Of a stretch of DNA of 64,000 nucleotides, positions 26,948 through 38,031 are shown one piece after another; positions within the stretch are counted from its first letter, which is position 1; every line of letters starts with the position of its first letter. Origin of the DNA: Rhynchopus sp. YZ270_cl-10 (taxonomy: Eukaryota; Euglenozoa; Diplonemea; Diplonemida; Diplonemidae); assembly GCA_964035575.1 (NCBI GenBank), contig OZ037833.1, positions 124,001-188,000 on the forward strand. The letters run 5' to 3'. A program made the position numbers and the translations under genes. Below the pieces are notes generated by a model that saw nothing but the letters and a program-made list of their open reading frames with translations, was not told the DNA's origin and ran no database searches.

Positions 26948-29122
26948 CTAGTAGACACGACACACCACTGCAGCGACAGGAAGAAACTGGGCCTCCGTAG
27001 CGACATAGTACATGCCGGTGCCGAACTCCACAATTTCCCTGTCTGCTACGTCCACTGAGCGTTCGTACTGCACAGCGTCCTGCCACACGACACGGTAGCG
27101 CACTAGCACGTGCACAGTTGCTTCCTTGTCAGGTATCTTCCCGAAGGGACGACACAATGCAGCCCAACGGCACGCTGTGAAGGCATACTTTCCGTCACGC
27201 CTCGGCGGTACCAGCCACGCCCGACACGGCACGCCCCGCCCAGGGAAGCCCGACGCAGACCGGCCACGAGGGTACACGTAGGGGAAGCTGCCCCAGAGCT
27301 CCTTCTCGACATAGCCTGGTGCAGAGAGGCGGTATGCGTGGTACACATCACGCCACTCGTGTGTCACCGTCAGCTGTGCACAGAGCGTTGCGACAACAAA
27401 GCCTGGTATACACAGGTCCTGTGTGAGCACGCTACGCAGCGGTATGTGTGTGACGGGGTCCGCACTCAGGAGAATGTTGTTTCGCGGGACGAATGTGAGC
27501 ACGTCAGCAAGGCTCTGCGCCGTCCCACGCAGGTCCGCAACCTGGTTGGGGGGAGCACACACAGTGGGAAGTGGTGTGCCTTCGAATGGGTGGTCCCGGA
27601 TAAGAGACTCGAGCTGGTTGAACTCACACACCTGCATGAAGTACCGTGGCAGGCAGCGTGCACGACGAGCAACAAACCACGACTCCTCTGGGAAGTGTTT
27701 GCTGCGTGTGACCCACGCACCTGCCACGCTGTCCCACACTGCTGCGCTCTCACCTGCAACAAGAAGCACGTCGTACACAATGAGGAAAGCTTTTCGCCCC
27801 ACATCAATATCGTGACACCTTCCTGCTGTGAGCACGAGGCTGTCTTTCAGTTCCAGGTGCGAGAAGTCTGCCCTATGGCGGATAGCACAGATGCGGTCTA
27901 CACGCCCACCTGCGGCGAGCTCCAGCTCCGTGCGGTCGAACGCCAGCCGCGCAGAAGGGTCGTCCACTTCCCACGCATGGCACACTCTGGACTGGGTGCT
28001 CTCAGGGCAGTACACATCACACAGGTACCCCACTTCTGTTTCCGAGCACCTCCGCACACCCTGCCTCGCGTGCGTGGGGAAACATCTTAGATCGACTCTG
28101 AAAGGAATGACCAGCACGCCGGCATCTTCGCACAGTGCCACCAACTCCGCACACATCTGCTGTCTGTCCTCATGCTCAACACACACAGAGACGTTTCTAC
28201 CACTGAACCGTGTATACCCACGGTGCAGCGAGATCCGTGCAAAGGGGACTGCGTGCCCACTGTTCTGCATGAGGCTCAGTGGGAAGCGGATAGCCTGCTG
28301 CGAGCGGTCGTACGCAACGGCTGCGGCCAAGGAGTTCGCACAGAGCTCTCTGGAGGTAGTGCAGTGGCGGAAGGCGTCGCCTGTGGGCGTGGTGTCATCG
28401 TGCTGGGTTGCGTAGATCGTGTTGTGCACCACACCGCCGGTGCTGCGGGAGGTGAAGGACAGCAGCGGTTTGCCGGGATCTGTGCAGCACACAACCTCCA
28501 CAGCACCAACCAGAACCGTGCTGTCGCCGTCCCAGGTCAACGCAAGAGACAACGTCGCATGCATAGGAAGGCGCTTGTTGACGTAAACCATGTCCGGGTG
28601 CAGCATCGGTCGCGCGCCTGCTGCCTCAAGAACGAGTGGGAGGTACGTTGCGACAACAACACCGCCAGCTACACGCGCCACGACAACACCCATGACACAG
28701 GTCTCCTGGAGGGCAGGTATCTTGCAGTAGTGTGAGGTGCAATGCAGGTGCAGCAGGTCTGTGGGGCTGCTGTGCTGCACTGCATGCACGACTGCACGGT
28801 ACAGTGCTACCCTATGCGTTGTGCGGCGTGCGGATGCTGGTGCCGGTGCGCCGAACACAGGCCCCACCTCGCGTGCAATGCCCACGTACTCAATGTCCAT
28901 GGCGTGATGTAGGCCGGTCCCAAAGAGCATGCGTCCCGTGTGGATGCAGTCCACGTGCATGCCGTCCGATGTACCAGCACCGCAGGTCTTGGCAGCTGCA
29001 GCCGCGGAAAACTCTGTCTCAGCACGCCCTTGATGCACAGCACCCTTCAGGGACGACATTGGAACGAACACATCGAGGTTGCCTGGGAGTGGCGAACTCA
29101 GTGCATTCGGAAGCGTCTCCAT
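26948..29122 (-). CDS. Unrecognised 724-residue protein
   Basis: The ATG at 29122 opens METLPNALSSPLPGNLDVF. No signal peptide or clear membrane helix is apparent. The protein is rich in Val, Ala, His and Cys, with many short alternating hydrophobic stretches typical of beta-rich folds, for example LVLTAGRCHDIDVGRKAFL, VLLVAGESAAVWDSVAGAWV and the C-terminal TEAQFLPVAAVVCRVY. Cysteines are scattered rather than in CxxC pairs. The reading frame is uninterrupted and its codon use resembles the neighbouring genes. I do not recognise a family and assign no function. It lies in the same direction as its neighbours, 0.7 kb from the MIB/HERC2 gene. Confidence 0.75.
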   Translation of the reverse strand: METLPNALSSPLPGNLDVFVPMSSLKGAVHQGRAETEFSAAAAAKTCGAGTSDGMHVDCIHTGRMLFGTGLHHAMDIEYVGIAREVGPVFGAPAPASARRTTHRVALYRAVVHAVQHSSPTDLLHLHCTSHYCKIPALQETCVMGVVVARVAGGVVVATYLPLVLEAAGARPMLHPDMVYVNKRLPMHATLSLALTWDGDSTVLVGAVEVVCCTDPGKPLLSFTSRSTGGVVHNTIYATQHDDTTPTGDAFRHCTTSRELCANSLAAAVAYDRSQQAIRFPLSLMQNSGHAVPFARISLHRGYTRFSGRNVSVCVEHEDRQQMCAELVALCEDAGVLVIPFRVDLRCFPTHARQGVRRCSETEVGYLCDVYCPESTQSRVCHAWEVDDPSARLAFDRTELELAAGGRVDRICAIRHRADFSHLELKDSLVLTAGRCHDIDVGRKAFLIVYDVLLVAGESAAVWDSVAGAWVTRSKHFPEESWFVARRARCLPRYFMQVCEFNQLESLIRDHPFEGTPLPTVCAPPNQVADLRGTAQSLADVLTFVPRNNILLSADPVTHIPLRSVLTQDLCIPGFVVATLCAQLTVTHEWRDVYHAYRLSAPGYVEKELWGSFPYVYPRGRSASGFPGRGVPCRAWLVPPRRDGKYAFTACRWAALCRPFGKIPDKEATVHVLVRYRVVWQDAVQYERSVDVADREIVEFGTGMYYVATEAQFLPVAAVVCRVY

Positions 29123-30928
29123 GTTTCTGTTTAAAAACCTGATAAATAAAAAATATGAAAATATTAGTCGAGAGCGGGAGCGTCAAAAAACAGAAAAAGC
29201 TTGGGTGTCAACGGGGGGTTTCCAGCAAGATGCGGTCCTATTTCTTCAGTGGGGTGTGGGATTGAGGGAAGGTTTTGTTTGCAAAAAAAAGGGGCATCTC
29301 TTTGTCTGGTCGTAGCAACCAGATTGGCACATGCCTTCCGCAACATTCTATATATTAACCTAATCTGCAAAATGATCAGCTTCAGCCAATAGATAGCTGG
29401 CGCGATATTTTGACAGAACAGTTGGAAGATTGAACCTAATATTACATCTCTAGTGCATTCACATCTGGACCTTACTCGCAGAGAAATGAAGAAGAACATC
29501 TTTCCATCGAGAGAACATACTAGGTGTCTGTGAAAGAATAATTTGACAATTATAAAGAAACTGTACTGCCTTCGCAACTCCTTCTTCTCCGCAAGTGTGG
29601 ACCTTTTGTGATCTTTTGCAGAACTGAGAATAACATGTTTTAGAAGCAATATCTCTCTCGTTACTAATACCCATATACGATAATACCCAGTGGGTATTAT
29701 CGTAAATGGGTATTAGTAACGTGGGTGTTCATGATAATTACCCCTAACATCTTTGAGAAACAATATCTCTCTCTCTGGGGGAAGCTTGGGAGGCGCTTGT
29801 TGAAAAAATAGGTAGAGGCTTTGCCAAAATATATATTTTTTTTGACACGATACAAAAAAAATTGCAAAGAAAACACATCTTTGGGACAGGAACACGCTGC
29901 AGAAGGAATTTTGTTGTTTTATTTTCTTTAACGTTGTTTTTTTGCGTTAGTTTTATTGTAGTAAGAAACATCAGAGGGGTAAAAAGAAAAAATGAAGCTA
30001 AACCAAACGCCCCCCGTTGACCGCAGGGATACGTACAGAATAAACCTTTCGTGGAAATTCCTCTGTGTTTCCATCAGTTTCCAAACGATATCAACGCAAA
30101 AAATAGAAGAAGAAAACAAATAAAAACTGCAAAATGCCATTGCGCCAGTGCTCACCGCATATATGGGGAACGGGAGGAAGACAAAAATTTTTGACAATAC
30201 AGAAAAAAAAGCTATTGTATCTACAAACGTAGCGCACATTCAATGAGGTCAACGCAAAAGAAGTTGAACATATGAAAAATGCCTTTTGTCCGCATGGATA
30301 CATATTTAACAAAGTCTTGGGGTCCATGGTGGTCATTCTCCATAGACTAACGTAGTCCCCTCAGGTGAAGCAACGGCCGACACTGCCGAGCGGTTGAGTC
30401 ACTTCTGGATCCCGAGGATTCACGTTGTCGGAAGAAGATACCTTTGCGATAGGTATAGCATGGAACCCGAAAAGATTGACACAAAAATAATAAAACCTAC
30501 ATCCTCGAAACTTTTCTACACAAATGATTTCATTGAACGCATCCCCACACACGAATTCATCCTTCGATTCCAAAAAGGTCCGATCCTTACAGTTTGTATT
30601 ATTTCCTAACAACCACTCCGTTACACTGCGTTACGCTGCGTTACACTGCGTTGTTGTCTGCAAAAAACAAAAACAAAAAATAGAAACGAAAGATGTGCAT
30701 CTCGTGTACATCTTTCAAAAGAACAGTTGGTAAGGAAGGAGGCTCTGCCTTCTAAGCCTTCGCATGAGTCCACGGTAAGGCACACCTGCGCTTGAACCCA
30801 AGAAGTGCGTATGTCAATGACGCCTGGTCAAAAACGGGCACAGGTCAGGCGCAGTTCGCTGCTGTGCTACTTCCTTGTATTTGAGTCGGAAAGTGGAGCA
30901 CAGCAGGGCACTGAGCTAAGGCTGTGTT
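29123..30928. other. Intergenic stretch with hairpins
   Basis: No gene seen in 1.8 kb. It holds the long hairpin at 29660-29720, an imperfect direct repeat flanking it, and a smaller hairpin near 30685-30716 (GAAAGATGT with ACATCTTTC). Near 30640 is a short run of GCGTTACACT-type repeats. Confidence 0.55.
29660..29720. repeat. Near-perfect hairpin with about 29-base arms
   Basis: The left arm reads GTTACTAATACCCAT, two bases, ACGATAATACCC. Then comes a three-base loop AGT and the reverse complement of both parts. Flanking it, ACAT-x-TTT-AGAA-GCAATATCTCTCTC (29635-29659) and a close copy (about 29747-29773) form an imperfect direct repeat, so the hairpin sits between duplicated ends. Confidence 0.85.
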
Positions 30929-32083
30929 TTACGCAGTCTCTGTTGAGGTGACCTGTGCATGCTTCATGTCGTGGTGGCGCTTCCAGTATTTGTAGCGCTG
31001 GAGTGCAGAGTGGTGCTTCTGCAGCCCCGTGAGGTCGTCCTGCGGGATCTCAAGCGACGTCATGATGGGCTCCTTCCGTCCCGTCTGCAGCGACATGCCC
31101 ATGCAGACAAAGCTCGCAGTGTGCGTCACTTGCCCACCTCCACCACCGATCTCGTCCTGCTCCTTCTCGCGTGTCACAGTCACCTCAACGTGGATCGTGT
31201 GCTTGCTCACAAACACCACCACAGCCTCGAGAGAGACCCAGTCACGCACACTCAAAGGCTCTTTGAAGGAAACACGGTTCATCGAGATCGTGACAATGTC
31301 TCTGTGGCCGGCAAAGTTCATCGCACAGTACATTGCGCCCGACTCCATCCACTCCAGCAGGTCGCCGCCGAACACAGAGGAGTTGAGGTTGAGCGAACGT
31401 GGCAGGAACATGCGGCGCAGTGTGATGTGTGTGTCCTTCAAAGCGAGCGTCGCACGTTCTGGACTTTGATCGGGCTTCACAAGCAGGTGGCGCCCCGACT
31501 CGTCCAGGTCCGTGATGGCAGCTGCATTCTGTGCCCACTGCTGCACAACCTTGCGTCTTGCAAGTGCCCTGTCCCGCATACCCGTCCACAGTTGTGTCAA
31601 ACGCTCGTCTGTCGGGTGCTCGTAAATGATCTGAGGCACACCCACCACCTTCTTCAGTGTGTTCTTGTCGATGACAACCATCGCAAAGGTAGCGTTCTGG
31701 ATCGGCTGCCACTCCCGCGATCGCAGCGACCTCCGGAAGCACGACACGTTGACAGTGATGCTGCTCTTCCCTGCAAGCACCGGCGTCGACTCCACCTTGA
31801 CCAGGTCACCATGGATGGCAGGGGCCAAGAAGTTGCAGTCGTCCACACCCACTGTCGAGTACGCTGCGTTGAGGGGCACGACCATTTGGTTCGCAAGACG
31901 GTGTGCACCACGCACTGCACACATATCCATAAGCCCAAGCATGGCACCTGCAGACATGCGTGAACCCTGCAAAGAGTACTCGCCAACTACATCGAGCGAC
32001 ACTTCGGTGGAGGGGTGTGCAGGAGGGAAGGTGACAGTACTGCTGGAGCAGAGCCGCTTCGCAATGTTGGTGGCAGCACGCAT
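30929..32083 (-). CDS. Acyl-CoA thioesterase, ACOT9-like, two hotdog domains (copy 1)
   Basis: Hydrolyses acyl-CoA to free fatty acid and CoA; ACOT9-type enzymes act in mitochondria. I chose ATG 32083 because MRAATNIAKRLCSSST is a basic, Ser/Thr-rich leader of mitochondrial type shared with copy 2; the frame's further upstream part has no ATG. The 384 residues hold two hotdog folds. The first, about residues 40-200, includes MSAGAMLGLMDMCAV and FLAPAIHGDLVKVESTPV. The second, about 225-360, includes SSVFGGDLLEWMESGAMYCA and ISMNRVSFKEPLSVRDWVSL. The duplicated hotdog layout and length fit the ACOT9/10 family. The closest relative is the neighbour at 33601-34749, a tandem duplicate. No intron is seen. 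Confidence 0.9.
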   Translation of the reverse strand: MRAATNIAKRLCSSSTVTFPPAHPSTEVSLDVVGEYSLQGSRMSAGAMLGLMDMCAVRGAHRLANQMVVPLNAAYSTVGVDDCNFLAPAIHGDLVKVESTPVLAGKSSITVNVSCFRRSLRSREWQPIQNATFAMVVIDKNTLKKVVGVPQIIYEHPTDERLTQLWTGMRDRALARRKVVQQWAQNAAAITDLDESGRHLLVKPDQSPERATLALKDTHITLRRMFLPRSLNLNSSVFGGDLLEWMESGAMYCAMNFAGHRDIVTISMNRVSFKEPLSVRDWVSLEAVVVFVSKHTIHVEVTVTREKEQDEIGGGGGQVTHTASFVCMGMSLQTGRKEPIMTSLEIPQDDLTGLQKHHSALQRYKYWKRHHDMKHAQVTSTETA

Positions 32084-33600
32084 CTTGGTGTACAGCAAAA
32101 CGATATTAACAAACTGTGGCGGTATTTGTGTAGGGCAATGGGGAATAATAATACGTGTATACAGGGAAGGATGCCTCTGATGACTAGAGGGGTTAGAGAA
32201 ATGGATACAAACACATCCACAGCACCCTCTATAGGATGCCCAGACATCCTGACAGCAAACCCACTGGCCAGAGAATACTAGGCAGCTGCGTCAGGTGAAA
32301 GACCCTGTGACATGTCTGATATTGTGCACCGAGAACTGGAGCAAATGTTGATTGTCAGAACATCCCCGCCTGCGAGCGCAGTACAAAAACAACAGACCAC
32401 AGGATTAAAAGAAAACGGATACGTGCACGGGGTGCAGCGGTTGCTGGGGGCCTACGAGAGCACGGCGAGAGGGGGGTGGTTGAGCTATGGGATCGTCCAC
32501 ACCTCCGCATCGGCTAAATGCAGGGTGGGAGACGCCTTGGAAGACACAACGTGCATCGCCATCTCCTTACGACAGCAGCGTGGGTGGTAGTTAGGGGGTG
32601 GGTGTGCCACCATGAAGGCGAATAAGCTGATCTAATGATCTAATAAACAGTGAAAAAAGTGCTGAAAAGGAATCAGAAAAAGGAATCGAACAAAGTGGGT
32701 GGTATGATGGCTCGCAGTTTTCGAGCTGGACAAAAGGCAAAACAAAGTGAAGTTGATAGGAGGAAACAAATGAATTTATTATTTCTGCGTATTTTTTTTG
32801 TATCGTTGTTTTATTTATGTAATTACCGACCGCGTACACAAAACCTACGTCGGTACTGCAAAAAAAGCTAGGCAAAAAAGAGTATTCTTCTTTGAGAAAC
32901 ATGCAACGTGCCAACGTCACAAAAAATACTACCCCATATTTTTCGCGTATCCCTTCCCTTCTGGAACACACTGGTTGAAACCTGTTTTTGTCTTGCTCCG
33001 GATGAAGATCGCCCCATTTGTTAGGTGATATACAGGAGGTACGGAGACAGCCCCCTACTCTCAGAGCAGCGATCACGGTGCTAGAGAGACCACGCATATG
33101 TGGAAGGCAACTGCACAGCACTGTATCACGATTTTAGTTTCGTTCAAAAATAAAAAATAAAAGACGTTGTCGGAGAGAGATGACACGCCACCCCCATTTT
33201 TTGCGCCGTCATTCTGTGTAGTTAGCGAGCGAGTTAGTGTGCACAAAAAAAAAAGAAAATAAACAAACGAAAAGGTTTTGTGAAATGAAGGTAAGGTTGT
33301 TTGGTCATCAAAAAACAAAGCTCAAAAAGCCGAAGCTCTCGTGCTAGTCACCTTGAAAGTGAAAAATGTATAAAATAGAAACGAATGGTTATTGATGCTG
33401 GCAGCCTCTGACTCACTGTATGATGCCAGCCCCGGATCAAAGCATAAAAGAAATATCACACGCTTATCTTGTGTAGAGCCTGGAACTAGAGAAGCTGCAA
33501 TGAGGACGTTGTACTCTGTATGTATCTACGTGCAGCTATAAGTACTACATTTGACAGCTGCGTCTGTCGGTTTCATCTGAAGCAAGAGAGACGAAGAGGT
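32084..33600. other. Intergenic stretch between thioesterase copies
   Basis: No gene seen. A plus-strand frame at 32312-32590 has no recognisable content. A short motif near 33321-33355 (AAGCTCTCGTGCTAGTCACC) belongs to the dispersed intergenic family. A small hairpin, TACCGAC with GTCGGTA, lies near 32824-32856. Confidence 0.5.
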
Positions 33601-34749
33601 TCAGAGCCGAGTGGTGACCTGCTCGTGCTTGACATGTTGGTGGCGCTTCCAGTATTTGTAGCGCTGGAGTGCAGAGTGGTGCTTCTGCAGCCCCGTGAGG
33701 TCGTCCTGCGGGATCTCAAGCGACGTCATGATGGGCTCCTTCCGTCCCGTCTGCAGCGACATGCCCATGCAGACAAAGCTCGCAGTGTGCGTCACTTGCT
33801 CACCTCCACCACCGATCTCGTCCTGCTCCTTCTCGCGTGTCACAGTCACCTCAACGTGGATCGTGTGCTTGCTCACGAACACCACCACAGCCTCGAGAGA
33901 GACCCAGTCCTTGACGGTCAGAGGCTCCCCAAAGGAAACACGGTTCATCGAGATCGTGACAATGTCTCTGTGGCCGGCAAAGTTCATCGCACAGTACATT
34001 GCGCCCGACTCCATCCATTCCAGCAGGTCGCCGCCGAAGATTGTGTTATTATAGTTCTGCGAACGTGGCAGGAACATGCGGCGCAGTGTGATGCGTGTGT
34101 CTTCTGGCGACAGTGCTGCTGTCTGCCCCCTCTGAGGCGGCTTCACGAGCAGGTGGCGCCCCGACTCGTCCAGGTCCGTGATGGCAGCTGCATTCTGTGC
34201 CCACTGCTGCACAACCTTGCGTCGCAGCAGAGCCTGATCCCGCATACCCGTCCACAGTTGTGTCAAACGCTCGTCTGTCGGGTGCTCGTAAAGGATCTGA
34301 GGCACACCTGCCACCTTCTTCAGTGTGTTCTTGTCGATGACAACAATCGCAAACGTCGCATGCTGGATCGGCTGCCACTCCCGTGATCGCAGCGACCTCC
34401 GGAAGCACGACACGTTGACAGTGATGCTGCTCTTCCCTGCAAGCACCGGCGTCGACTCCACCTTGACCAGGTCACCATGGATGGCAGGGGCCAAGAAGTT
34501 GCAGTCGTCCACACCCACTGTCGAGTACGTTGCGTCAAGGGGCACAACCATCTTACGTGCCAGGCGGTGTGCACCACGCACTGCACAGATGTCCATGAGT
34601 CCAAGCATGGCACCTGCAGACATGCGTGAACCCTGCAAAGAGTACTCGCCAACCACATCGAGCGACACTTCGGTGGAGGGGTTTGCGGGAGGGAAGGTGG
34701 GAGTGCTGCTGGAGCAGAGCCGCTTCGCAACGTTGGTGGCAGCACGCAT
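33601..34749 (-). CDS. Acyl-CoA thioesterase, ACOT9-like (copy 2)
   Basis: This is the tandem duplicate of the gene at 30929-32083, with the same two-hotdog layout and 382 residues from ATG 34749 (MRAATNVAKRLCSSST). The two genes are nearly identical over most of their length. Differences cluster in three places: the linker around PPQRGQTAALSPEDT against PDQSPERATLALKDT, the stretch before the second hotdog (SQNYNNTIFGGDLLEW against SLNLNSSVFGGDLLEW), and the last ten residues. The mitochondrial-type leader is kept, so both products probably go to the same compartment. The frame is intact, so this is not a pseudogene. Confidence 0.9.
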   Translation of the reverse strand: MRAATNVAKRLCSSSTPTFPPANPSTEVSLDVVGEYSLQGSRMSAGAMLGLMDICAVRGAHRLARKMVVPLDATYSTVGVDDCNFLAPAIHGDLVKVESTPVLAGKSSITVNVSCFRRSLRSREWQPIQHATFAIVVIDKNTLKKVAGVPQILYEHPTDERLTQLWTGMRDQALLRRKVVQQWAQNAAAITDLDESGRHLLVKPPQRGQTAALSPEDTRITLRRMFLPRSQNYNNTIFGGDLLEWMESGAMYCAMNFAGHRDIVTISMNRVSFGEPLTVKDWVSLEAVVVFVSKHTIHVEVTVTREKEQDEIGGGGEQVTHTASFVCMGMSLQTGRKEPIMTSLEIPQDDLTGLQKHHSALQRYKYWKRHQHVKHEQVTTRL

Positions 34750-35919
34750 CTTGTTGAGTTCCTGGAATGAGTGGGCTGAGGGGGAAGGGGAAGGGTGTGG
34801 ACGACCCCATGGCTGCACCTACATATCCTTTGTGGTGTCATTTCACATAGGAACCAAGGGCACCGGAGTGGCCAAGCTGGCAGATCGGGGGTGAGTCCAT
34901 CGAACGTCCGGGTCTGTCACTGCAGACTCACACCAGCAGGAAGAGCTGACGTCCTTCTGCCCTTCACAGCAGACCTGCACTGCGCACACAGTACTGGAGG
35001 CATCTTCTCGCTTCAGAGCACTCAGGAGAGGGGAAAAGGAGGGGGTTGTTCCTTTTTTCTTCTTCTTCCCACAGAGCTGATTTGACCAGCCCCCCCGACC
35101 GTAGCCGTTTATTTATCCATTTTGAACTATTTCTCTTTTTTGATAAAATTGTTGTGTAGTTTTGCCTCGGTTGTTGTGTCTCCACAGTTGTGCAAAATCT
35201 TCCACTTTATTTTTTTTTTTTTTGATTTTCCCTCAGTTCTCACTGAAGCCATTCTTATCCTTAGTTTCAACTGAACAGATGATTTAAAAAATGATAAAAG
35301 GATGTGAGGATGGGGTCGAGGGGGTTGTTCCAACAAGCACATTACGTAACGGTCAACATGCTGTTGTGGTAAAACATTCTAAGGCAGTTTTCCCTCTTCG
35401 TCTTGGCATTAACTGCACCTTATTTTTTTCACTGTGGGAACAAAGGTACCTTAAGGTGAAAGAAAAAGACAAAAATGTTTTGCAACAAACCATTTTTTCA
35501 AATAACAAAAAGCAGACCCTTCTAAACATTTTTGCGGGATCACAATCAAGGGGAGGGGGGACGCCACTAATAACAAAACAAGATGTAAAATAAAATAAAA
35601 TCAATCATTTGAAAAAGATGAACCTAAGCCGTGTTGTTCCTTTGAGCAAACCTACAAAATGAAGTAAGTGCAGACCCCCGCTTGGTTTGAACACACTTTT
35701 TTAAAAATATACTTGATGAATTGAGTCCAATTGAGCAAAATTTTTTTTTTTGAAAAAAATGACAGTAACGGGCGCCTACACAAGACGTACACATTTTGAT
35801 AGGCAATGCTCCGCTCTCAGGAACCACTATACTCACACCTGCTTTTTTTTTCAAACGCCAAAAAAAAATAATATGAAAACAAGGATGCACTCCCCCCCAT
35901 GGATGGAGAGCACAATAGA

Positions 35920-36003
35920 ATTTTTTGTCGACAATCACCTAAGGACCCGCTTGGGGAACCTAGGGTCTGTGCTCAATGGCCGAAGCCTTTGTAACGGAAG
36001 GTA
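35920..36003. repeat. Dispersed 85-base repeat, first copy (second at 38732-38822)
   Basis: Both copies share TCGACAATCAC, then a CT-GCACTCAATG or GTGCTCAATG segment, GGCCGAAGCCT, and a GTA-AC-GAAGGT end. They are in the same orientation with scattered differences. Confidence 0.55.
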
Positions 36004-37971
36004 CTAACGCTTTGTTTTTATTTGAAATACGTACCTTGGTGCATCTGGGGGGGAAAAAGGGGGGGTTGTTGTGTTTCTTCTTGAGACACCTAAAAATGGC
36101 GTTGATTCGATGGGGTGAAAAAACGGACACAAAAGTTTTTTGATGAAGCATCAGTAGGGTTTAGACACCTTTTAAGAGAAGTATTTCAATATATGCGTTA
36201 AGAGCATAGGGTCTAGGGGGATCAATGAAAAATGTTCCAAAAAAAAAAAAAAAGAAGAACGTTGATTCTTGAAAGATGTATAATATGGCATCCCTGATCC
36301 ATATTATGTCCACTGTGCTGCTCATCTAAAAATGCTGAAAGACGTGTCCTATATTTAAAAAAATGGGTTGTTTGGGTGTTTTGAAAAAAAATACCTCAAA
36401 AGGATGAATCTTACCAGGGGTTTCCGGACGGACCCATATGTAAACAAGCACAAATATCGAAAGAGTCGCATCTTTGTTATTCAAAAAACAAACGAAATGG
36501 GCCACTTGGGCTCCATTTTTTTTCCCACTTAAAATAAAGTGAAAGTGTGAACGTCTCGACGCCTCGTGGAACGCAGATACGTGAAAAAAAAAAAGAAAGA
36601 GAGAAAAAAAATTGAAAGATGTGGATGAGCCTCACAGTTCACACAATCTTTCACTAGTTTTCATCTCTTTGAAAAAATAGAAAATTTTTGACAAAAGAAA
36701 AATCCTTACAGTTTCTGACTTTCACAAGGATGAGGGAGGTGCATTTAAAAGAAAGGTTTATTAAGCCTCTCTGTGCTTAGTCACCTTGACTGTTGTGTTC
36801 CTGAACGAGTTTTTCTTTAGTTTTCGAAAAGCACAACCCGACTTGGCACCCTCCCCCCCAGAGAGAAAGAAAAAGAGACTCGGGGGAAAAAAACGAAAAC
36901 CAAACAAGAACCTAAGCCCCACAGGGCTTGGCCACCGTCACAAAAAAAAAAAGCATGTATTCTCATAGACGTGAGATATCTGGACACAGGGGAAAGTGTT
37001 TGTCGTGGGTGGTGGGTGGGGTCGACTGTCTTCCGTTGTTCGCTTCAGCGGAGGTCGACCCAAAAACAAAACAAAAAAAAAACGTACAATAAGATGACCC
37101 TAAGCCTCTCGTGCTCAGTCACCTTAAATAAAAAGTTGGTAAGAGGGGGGTCTAAGTCATGTAAAATAAGAAACTTCCTAAGATATGGTCAGAAAAAAAG
37201 GAAAAATAAAAGGGGGTTTTTTTTACCTTCTCGTTTGCCCGCAAGGGGGTGTTGTGTAGTGTTTTTACGCACTACTTTGTGTACGGTGATACGTCGCTCA
37301 CTAACCGTGAGTCCAAAAGTCAGTGAGGGAGCCACCACAAGAAGTTCCTCTTACTCTATTGCCACATGGTCATGGTGGAGATGTGTGCTGTTGGATGAAA
37401 ATGTTCATTTTCTGCAATACATTTATTTGTCCTTCCAGAATATACAACAAAACAGGCACAATAAAGACATCAACCTGTCGTGTTTGATTGATGGCCCAAA
37501 AAAAAACAAGGAAAATGTGGCCAGTGCGAAACTCTTTTGTGGAAACCCAAAGTACAAATAAAAGCAGTTTTTTTTTTACTATTGGGTGAACGAAAGGCAT
37601 GTAGCCACGGGGTTCACCAAAAAAAAAAAAAAATGTCGGTTGCTTTTTCTTGTAGAGACCTAAGGTGCTACAAATACATTTTGTTGTGTTTGTTTTTTTG
37701 ATAATTTTTTTGAAGCACGTAGGCTATGAAGATTGTGAACGTTTTGGTGGGAGAACAAAAAAAGAGAGAATTTCCGTAACCAACGAAGACACGTAGCTAC
37801 TGGCTTTTAGAAACAGAGGGTAGGGGGGGTTTTTTTTTGTTTTGAAAATAAAGTAGATATTTAAAACTGTTATCAATCAGGCACTATGTCACCAAAAAAC
37901 GCTGGAAAAAAAAGAAAGGCAAAAGAGAAAAGTAGTCTCGCCTGAAGGGGGGGTTTTTGTTTTGTTTTTTG

Positions 37972-38031
37972 AAAACTTGGTTGTATTAGTGTAGACACCC
38001 GAGGATGAACTCCACTATACAAAACTTTTGT
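37972..38031 (+). mobile_element. GAAAACTTG mini-element, copy 2
   Basis: Starts GAAAACTTGGTTGTATTAGT, continues GTAGACACCCGAGGATG and AACTCCACTATACA. The TTAGTG near the start and CACTAT near the end are partly complementary, so it can fold. A shortened relative with GTGTAGACACCTCG and GAACTCCACAC follows directly at 38041-38100. Confidence 0.6.

Noticed and set aside
32312-32590. Plus-strand frame of 92 codons
   Set aside because: No recognisable content, opposite to all supported genes, and composition no different from its intergenic surroundings.
34860-34930. tRNA-like text (GAGTGGCCAAGCTGGCAG, then ATCGAACGTCC)
   Set aside because: Acceptor, D and T stems do not pair into a cloverleaf.
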